Positions 58,271-64,000 of a stretch of DNA of 64,000 bases are shown here, piece after piece (the first letter of the stretch is position 1; each line of letters begins with the position of its first letter). The notes beneath the pieces are model-generated. The model did no database searches and had not been told where the DNA came from. It worked only from the letters and a program-made list of their open reading frames with translations. The translations under genes and the position numbers were made by a program. This stretch comes from Plantago ovata (lineage: Eukaryota; Streptophyta; Magnoliopsida; Lamiales; Plantaginaceae). The stretch covers positions 89,452,753 to 89,516,752 of the forward strand of contig CM051456.1 of the NCBI GenBank assembly GCA_028274465.1, in the 5' to 3' direction.

Positions 58271-58641
58271 TTAATGAATACATCCACACCAATTCTTGTT
58301 GTCACTAAGTATCTCACATCTCCCAGTCGAATACTGCATTTGTTGGCAATCTGTTACACAATCCTTCTCATTTTTCGGACATAGCTCGGTGTAATAAACA
58401 GTGGGCGGCAATATTTCTTGCTTAACTGGAAAAAAAAACAAAAACCAAAAACCAAGAGTTAGAAACAATAAATTAATAATTTGTTTGGTTTTTACCATCA
58501 TCATATCTGATCAAGAGATGTTACATAGAAAATTAAAGATGTTTATTCACCTGAAAATGAAATCTCCGCGCTGGAAATGGAACCTGAGAACAAGCTGATG
58601 CAAATTAGCATGATGAAGAGAGATTTACAAGTAGGAGCCAT
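58271..58641 (-). CDS. Secreted cysteine-rich peptide, defensin-like (two exons)
   Basis: Exon 1 (58641-58551) starts MAPTCKSLFIMLICISLFSG, a typical signal peptide with cleavage likely after SISSA. The donor is TCAG/gtgaat. Exon 2 (58425-58271) follows a T-rich tract ending in cag and completes a 81-residue precursor ending WCGCIH. The split codon (G/TT, Val) keeps the frame. The mature part has six cysteines spaced C-x6-C-x3-C-x9-C-x9-C-x-C, and the C-x3-C with C-x-C pair is the mark of the cysteine-stabilised alpha-beta fold. The intron right after the signal peptide is the usual defensin-like gene layout. A role in defence or cell signalling is inferred. The first exon is too short to show as an ORF on its own. 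Confidence 0.75.
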
Positions 58642-58707
58642 TTTAATTGATTGATTATTAGTAAAAAATAATCGATAAGTTTGTGTCTAATTCTCAGTTT
58701 TCCTCTC

Positions 58708-58716
58708 TTATTTATA
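58708..58716 (-). promoter_or_regulatory. TATA box of the cysteine-rich peptide gene
   Basis: TATAAATAA on the minus strand, 67 bp upstream of the start codon, leaving a short leader as is common in such genes. Confidence 0.65.
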
Positions 58717-58971
58717 GCTAGCTCTAATGCCTGGATGTTTGGTGAAAACTATGTGAAATGAAACTTATTCCTGTCCTGGAGGTAATTTAATTGGTAAGTG
58801 ACACTTATTGTAATTACATTGAAATATTGTATCTATGGAATTTTAATTAAAGTTTTAGTAAACTTAATTTAATGAAATTTATTGTAATTAGCTGTTTAAT
58901 AAAGCAATTTTGTGAGGTTGGCTATATAACATTTGCACTTATTAAATGATTTGAACAATCTTCTTCAATCA

Positions 58972-61931
58972 ATACTTGCCAGCAAAAGTCTCAACGGAGA
59001 TGAATCAGAAGCTATCCAAGGACTACACGGGTGATGAGGTAAAAACTTCCTCTTTCAGATGTTTCCTCTTAAGTCGCCTGGACCGGATGGCTTCCCAGCG
59101 GTGTTTTTTCAGAAGTATTGGCATGTAGTGGGCGAGTCTCTAGTTAGTTGTTGTCTGCAGTTTCTGAATTATGGTGACTTTGACGGTAGGCTCAATTTTA
59201 CCCATATAGTACTCATCCCAAAGTGCAAAAAACCTGATTTGATTTCTCAATTTCGTCCTATAAGTCTGTCTAATGTGATTTATAAGGTTGCGTCTAAATG
59301 TATTACTCATCGTCTCAAGTTGTTTATGCCTTCTTTGATTAGTGAAACCCAATCTGCGTTTGTGTCGGGAGGCTAATAACTGATAATGTTTTAGTAGCTT
59401 ACAAAGTCAACCATTATTTAAAGCAGAAGACTAAAGGAAAAACTGGCTATATGGCTCTTAAGTTGGACCTTAGTAAGGCTTATGATAGGGTGGAGTGGAG
59501 CTTTCTTGAGTTTGTTCTCAATATATTAGGCTTTGCGGATCGTTTTGTTAATACTATTATGTCCTGTGTGAAGTCAGTGACTTATTCTGTAATCTTAAAT
59601 GGAAATCAATTTGGCCATATCACTCCTGAAAGAGGCATTCGCCAAGGCGACCCTCTATCTCCTTTTCTCTTCTTATTCTGTACTGAAGTTCTTTGCTCTC
59701 TTTACAAGGTGCAACATCCAGAGGTGATCTTAAAGGAGTTAGTGAGCCCCAGAGCACCAGAAGTTTCTCACCTTCTTTTTGCAGATGATCGACACAATGA
59801 TTTTCAGCGAAGCTACTAGTACTTGTGCTTTGATTATTATGGATATCTTGCAGGTGTATAGTTTTGGGTCTGGACAACATATTAATCTGGAAAAGTCCAA
59901 TGTTGTGTTCAGCCGGAATGTTACTAATGAGATAAAGGACAACATTCAGGGAGTTCTAAATGTTCAAATTGTTGAGAAACATGAAAAATATTTAGGACTC
60001 CCAACTTGCATGGGTAGAAGTAAAAAGGAGGTTTTTCGCTTGGCTAAGGGAGAAGGTTTGGAAGAAAGTACAATCTTTTGATGGAAAATTTCTTTCAAAA
60101 GCCGGCAAAGAAACTCTAATCAAAGCTGTGCTTCAAGCTACTCCCACCTATATTATGTCTTGCTTTAAACTTCCCGATGGATTACTTCGTGAACTTGAAT
60201 CAATTATTGCAGGTTACTAGTGGAATGATGGCAATAAAAATAAGATGCATTGGGTTGTTTGGGAGTCTCTTTGTAAGAGCAAGAGGGATGGGGGGCTTGG
60301 GTTTAGGGACCTTCGTGCTTTTAATCAAGCTTTACTTGGTAAACAATTATGGCGTATTTTAAGTGAACCTAATTCTCTCCCGAGTAGGATTTTTAAAGCT
60401 AAATACTTCTCAAATTCTGATGTTCTTGACGCATCCCCGAAATCAAATGCATTGTTTACTTGGAAAAGTATTCTAAATGCTCGAGATTTGATTAAGGAAG
60501 GACTGCGTTGGGAGAGTTGGAAATGGGGAAAGTATTGACATTTGGAAAGATAATTGGGTTCCTGGAAATGTTTCTTTTAAAATAAAAACTCCAGACCTAA
60601 ATCATGAAGGTCCCCTTGTTGTCTCATTCTAGATTCATCCTGTTACTCACTCTTGGGATACAATTATCCTTAATTATTTGTTTTGGCAGGATGATGTGCA
60701 GGAAATTCAAAAAATCCCACTGGCGAATGTGAGCTCACCGGATATAAGAGTGTGGCATTTTACTCGCCATGGCAACTACACGGTGAGATCAGGCTATCAC
60801 TTGGCAATGGAAGTCAGAAAAAGGCAGAATGAGCATCAACATGGATCCTGTTCAAACAGGACTCCAGAAAACTGGAATTGATATGGCAGTCGTCCGTTCC
60901 GGGGAAAATCAAACATTTCATGTGGAGATTAGCACATAATCACTTGCCTACAACAACTGAGTTGCAGAGAAGACATTGTGATGTAGCTAATGTGTGCTCC
61001 TTATGCGGGGAGGAGAATGAACCAGCAATGCATTTGTTCAAAGATTGCCATTCTGCTCGTGTTTATTGGGCATTAGCCAACATCCCCACAACATCCATTA
61101 ACATACCTGCTCAAACGAATTGGGAGTGGATTAAAGGGGTGTTTGTGCGATTGAGTGAGGCTGACTTTGTGCTATTTGTGGTATCATGCTGGAGTATATG
61201 GTACGTGCGGAACAAAGCCTTGCATGAAAAACAGAATCAACAGCCTCCAGATACCTTGCAGTTTGTACGCAGCTTTATAGAATTCTTCCAGGCTCATCAG
61301 CCCAAGACTGAGGTAAGGAGGAGTATTCCAAGCAGAACACGCCTTGGACCATGGAGCCCGCCCCCTGCTGGTACTGTAAAGGCCAACTTTGATGCAGCAG
61401 TTAAACAAGATGGGAACCCAGGAAGCATAGCAGCTGTTTTGAGGGACATTGCTGGTTTCGTTCTAGCTTGGGTTAGGAAGAAAATCGCCCCAAATCTGAG
61501 TGTTGAATTAGCAGAAGCCTATGCAGCAAAGTTAGACATTTGGTTGGTGAAACATATGGGCTACGGCAAAGTTATCCTAGAGGGAGATGATCTACTTGTT
61601 GTCACTGGTGTAATGGAGGAAAATGTGCAAAGGTCTGTAAATGGAGCTTTATATGAGAATATGCGACAACAGTTGGAGAGTTTTGCCAATTACCAGGTCA
61701 TACATGTGCGACGTGAAGCTAACAGACTAGCGCACTTGCTCTGCCGCAACTTTGTAACAGAGGAGATGGGTTTTGGCATGTTGCCTTTTGATTATACGGA
61801 AGTTACTTAGACAGTGGTTAGGTGCTAGCAGCTTGCTGTTATACTTGAAAGATCGCTTCCTGTGTAACATGAGTTCTGACTCCTTGTAACTTTTATTTTG
61901 ATAATTTATAAAAGTTCTTCTCTCAAAAAAA
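58972..61931 (+). mobile_element. 5'-truncated L1 LINE
   Basis: Flanked by a 19-base duplication, gaacaatcttcttcaatca, at 58953-58971 and 61932-61950, with a short A tail (61925-61931). The content is the second half of ORF2 in plus orientation. Truncation during reverse transcription explains the missing 5' part. Confidence 0.93.
58990..61810 (+). pseudogene. L1 ORF2: reverse transcriptase, zinc finger and RNase H, frameshifted
   Basis: Starts within the linker before the polymerase (EMNQKLSKDYTGDEV). It has [56 protein letters not shown] and LLFADD, then the thumb region (KYLGLPTCMGRSKKE, LSKAGKETLIKAVLQATPTY). The zinc motif is CSLCGEENEPAMHLFKDCH, and a plant-type RNase H domain follows (KANFDAAVKQDG with ELAEAYAAKL and LEGDD). 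A stop at 59374, several frame changes between 59780 and 60880 and a small deletion after LLFADD inactivate it. The last 310 codons (60878-61810) are open. The RNase H tail sets this L1 lineage apart from the other LINE in the window, where none is seen. Confidence 0.9.
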
Positions 61932-61950
61932 GAACAATCTTCTTCAATCA

Positions 61951-62145
61951 CGTTTTAAGCTTTATCTTCCCACTTATAACATGACACAATTACTCACTTT
62001 GTTCGTCAAGAATTACTTTGTTTGTCAATTTAGATAATTTGGAACAAGTCACAGAAAGAACACACAAACAAAATTGAGTCAACGTAAAAAACCCAAGCGC
62101 TAATTAGGATATCCACCTATTAATCCTTATCCAAATAAAATACTA
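61951..62145. other. AT-rich spacer
   Basis: Nothing recognisable. Confidence 0.4.
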
Positions 62146-62372
62146 CTCCATTCGTTCAATCTAAAGCTTCTATTTGCTATTGTCAGAATAATTTTCAAAA
62201 AATACATAAGAATTTAGAATAAAATTATAAATGGTGATTTTATAACACAATTATTTAAATTTGAAGTTTATAACCCCTACAAACTTTTTTCAAACTCTTT
62301 ATTATTTTTAATTATTTTTAAAAAATTATCCTGATGATAGCAAACGTGAAACTTTACAGAGAAAAAAGGGAG
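62146..62372. mobile_element. Stowaway-like MITE (227 bp)
   Basis: TA flanks both sides (62144-62145 and 62373-62374). The inverted ends are CTCCATTCGTTC against CTCCCTTTTTTC on the complement, with a longer inner match (tttgctattgtcag against tttgctatcatcag). No coding capacity. Confidence 0.75.
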
Positions 62373-62639
62373 TACTAATTTGAGTAATCACTACGTTGTG
62401 AGAGAGTATTCCAACATACTACAATTCCAACGCTTTTCCCTAATCTTTGATTTTGGAAACTGTAGATGATAATCTTGGGTGAGGAAGAATCAAACATACA
62501 TGGATTTTGCAGATAAATTATATGAAAATAAGACAAAATGAGATTCTAAATGTCATTCGGGGTAGGGTTTAAGAATATCTAGGTTCAAATTTGGGCAAAA
62601 ATAGTCCCACTTTGTTCATTGATCAGGTCGATCCATGGA

Positions 62640-62653
62640 GGGGGGGGGGGGGG
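62640..62653. repeat. Run of 14 G
   Basis: An uninterrupted G run in AT-rich intergenic DNA. Length is likely uncertain in any assembly. Confidence 0.95.
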
Positions 62654-63123
62654 TTGCTAGACACATGCCAATTCCATTCTGGCCAAGAACATTATCATCA
62701 TCACTTGCACAAATAACGAAATCACTTGCACGAAATCCAAAATACGTTCGAAATACCTTTACAACCAAACAAGGTATTTGATTTGAAGTCCATCTAAATC
62801 TCTATTTGGAGACTTGCAACCAAATAACAATTGGAGGGATTTGATACACAAAAATCTCTCAAATATCCCATTTATTACTTTGGGGTCAAATCCCTAATTT
62901 TCAAATTTCTAAATGGGGGATTTGAACCAAACACACACTTTAATTATTATTACTAGTTCTCATAATGTGTTCAAAGAGTTCAAATAGAACCAAATTTGAC
63001 TTAGTTACATTACTCCAAACTCATGGCAATTTAGCATACGGAAAATTACATTCTAGTCTAGTGATGTTTTCCAATCTTTATTACATATTAATGATATCAA
63101 TATTCTTTCTTACATAATTAATA
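62654..63123. other. AT-rich intergenic DNA
   Basis: Partly repeated ctccaaat/atttggag words (62790-62930); no gene is seen. Confidence 0.4.
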
Positions 63124-63357
63124 CTAGAAACTGCGTCACACAAGCGTGTGAAGCGTAATCTTGTAAAACATTGTTGTTTTATTAAATAATGTATTGAAAT
63201 GAATGGAGTAAATATATAATCTTCACGTAATGACTTCAAACGTAACAAAAAATTAACTAATTGAGTAATTGAACTTAGCATAAATGGTGTTCTATAAATG
63301 TATATATATAGTTTTTGTAGTAGTTATGCAATGAATAGTTTTGAATAAAAGGATAAA
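63124..63357 (-). mobile_element. Helitron-like 3' terminus, inverted relative to the copy at 42545
   Basis: On the minus strand the sequence matches 42545-42765 and ends with a 6-bp hairpin TCACAC-gctt-GTGTGA (63151-63136) followed by CTAG (63127-63124) and T. The hairpin stem differs from the other copy, but its position and CTAG end are kept. A 66-codon ORF inside is not a gene. Confidence 0.55.
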
Positions 63358-63374
63358 TGGAGAGCTGGAATTAA

Positions 63375-63611
63375 CATCCAATGGAGACGAACAACTCCAG
63401 AGGATGAGTGATAGTGAGTCAGACTGATACCATGACATCCAACTCTCCTAAGCTTTTGGGGCAGTTAGGATTATATCACTTACAAGGTCTAAACAACTAT
63501 GATGAGGGAGCTACGCAAATTACAAACCATGCGTCAAAGTATTTCACCATATTGGCTAGTCCTGACAAGAAGCGCCGCCCTTGTAGTATTTTTTTACTTG
63601 GTCATTATTGA
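63375..63611 (+). pseudogene. Decayed SHAQKY-type MYB fragment
   Basis: Reads QWRRTTPEDE-like at its start and NHASKYFTILASPDKKRRPC near its end. This parallels KWTDEEQ ... SHAQKYYNKLATSDDKKRRRPS of the intact MYB gene at 26496, and the next residues SIF match too. The DNA-contact helix is lost (a short gap and substitutions) and the frame changes at about 63400. It is a broken copy of the same subfamily. Confidence 0.7.
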
Positions 63612-63625
63612 TAAAAAAATCACTT

Positions 63626-64000
63626 GTACGTAACTAGAAAAAATTTCATACTCATTGATCTCTCCTACTGTTTCTGTAAGTTCATACGAGAACTACATTT
63701 CTGATGAAGCTGGAGCTATGCAGATGACATTTACTAGATTTCCAAGAGGTTCAGTAATGGCACGATTAAAGACAAAGAGTACACCAGTCTTTTAGTACTC
63801 CGAGGGAAAAGAATTCAACATAACGAACACAAGGACTGATGCGAGTGAGTTGAAACTGATACATTCCCAAAGGTTGCAATGTTGAGCAGAAAAATGCTTA
63901 TATAAGTTATCAGACAAAGCAACATAATCATTGACAGGACACATGCAACAAGGAGAACTTTTGCAGGTGATCTTTTCATGTTCAGGTGCCTTGAGAGGAG
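63626..64000 (-). other. Intergenic DNA with one possible small membrane ORF
   Basis: A 54-codon minus-strand ORF (63979-63815) starts MKRSPAKVLLVACVLSMIML and is strongly hydrophobic for about 30 residues. It could be chance in AT-rich DNA or an exon of a gene that continues to the right. No other feature is seen. Confidence 0.2.

Overview
This is plant nuclear DNA, most likely from a eudicot. It is AT-rich, genes carry GT-AG introns, and the element families are all plant ones: L1 LINEs, Ty1/copia and Ty3/gypsy-type LTR elements, PIF/Harbinger, CACTA, hAT, Stowaway-like MITEs and Helitron-like ends. The host proteins (SHAQKYF-type MYB, PPR, plant mobile domain, defensin-like peptide) fit. 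The species cannot be told from the sequence. Most of the window is transposable elements nested in one another.

Layout from the left. A truncated minus-strand ORF runs off the left edge (1-229). An 849-bp solo LTR lies at 1142-1990 (TSD ctatg). A complete PIF/Harbinger transposon lies at 2474-6276 (TSD TTA) with an intact DDE transposase and a frameshifted ORF1. A 363-bp tandem duplication and a palindrome array follow (6543-7372). A 17-kb block (8646-25585) is one L1 LINE, recognised by its poly-A tail and 17-bp target duplication. It is interrupted by a gag-only LTR element (10363-18257, TSD gcagg) and by a solo LTR (21344-23422, TSD tgaag). It landed in a minus-strand ORF.

An intact single-exon SHAQKY-type MYB gene lies at 26496-27185 and is the clearest host gene. 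From 28231 to 57055 there is one LTR (TG...CA, TSD aagct) that was inserted in a PPR gene and then blown apart by later insertions: a hAT element (28957-29473), a region bounded by two minus-strand copia-type LTRs (29946-45047), and a plus-strand copia element (45321-55971) that itself holds a CACTA transposon (49231-54598). The two ends of the PPR pseudogene are thus about 29 kb apart (27735-28230 and 57056-57870, minus strand). Inside the minus-strand block are a Stowaway-like MITE, a MULE-derived OTU-protease fragment, a six-exon plant-mobile-domain pseudogene, a Helitron-like terminus and hairpin-rich repeats.

The right part holds a two-exon secreted cysteine-rich (defensin-like) peptide gene on the minus strand (58271-58641), a 5'-truncated L1 (58972-61931, 19-bp TSD), a MITE, a second Helitron-like end and a decayed copy of the MYB gene (63375-63611).

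Likely functional host genes are few: the MYB factor, the cysteine-rich peptide and possibly the ORF at the left edge. The rest is a readable history of insertion, with boundaries fixed by target-site duplications. No homology search was possible; family names rest on motifs read by eye.
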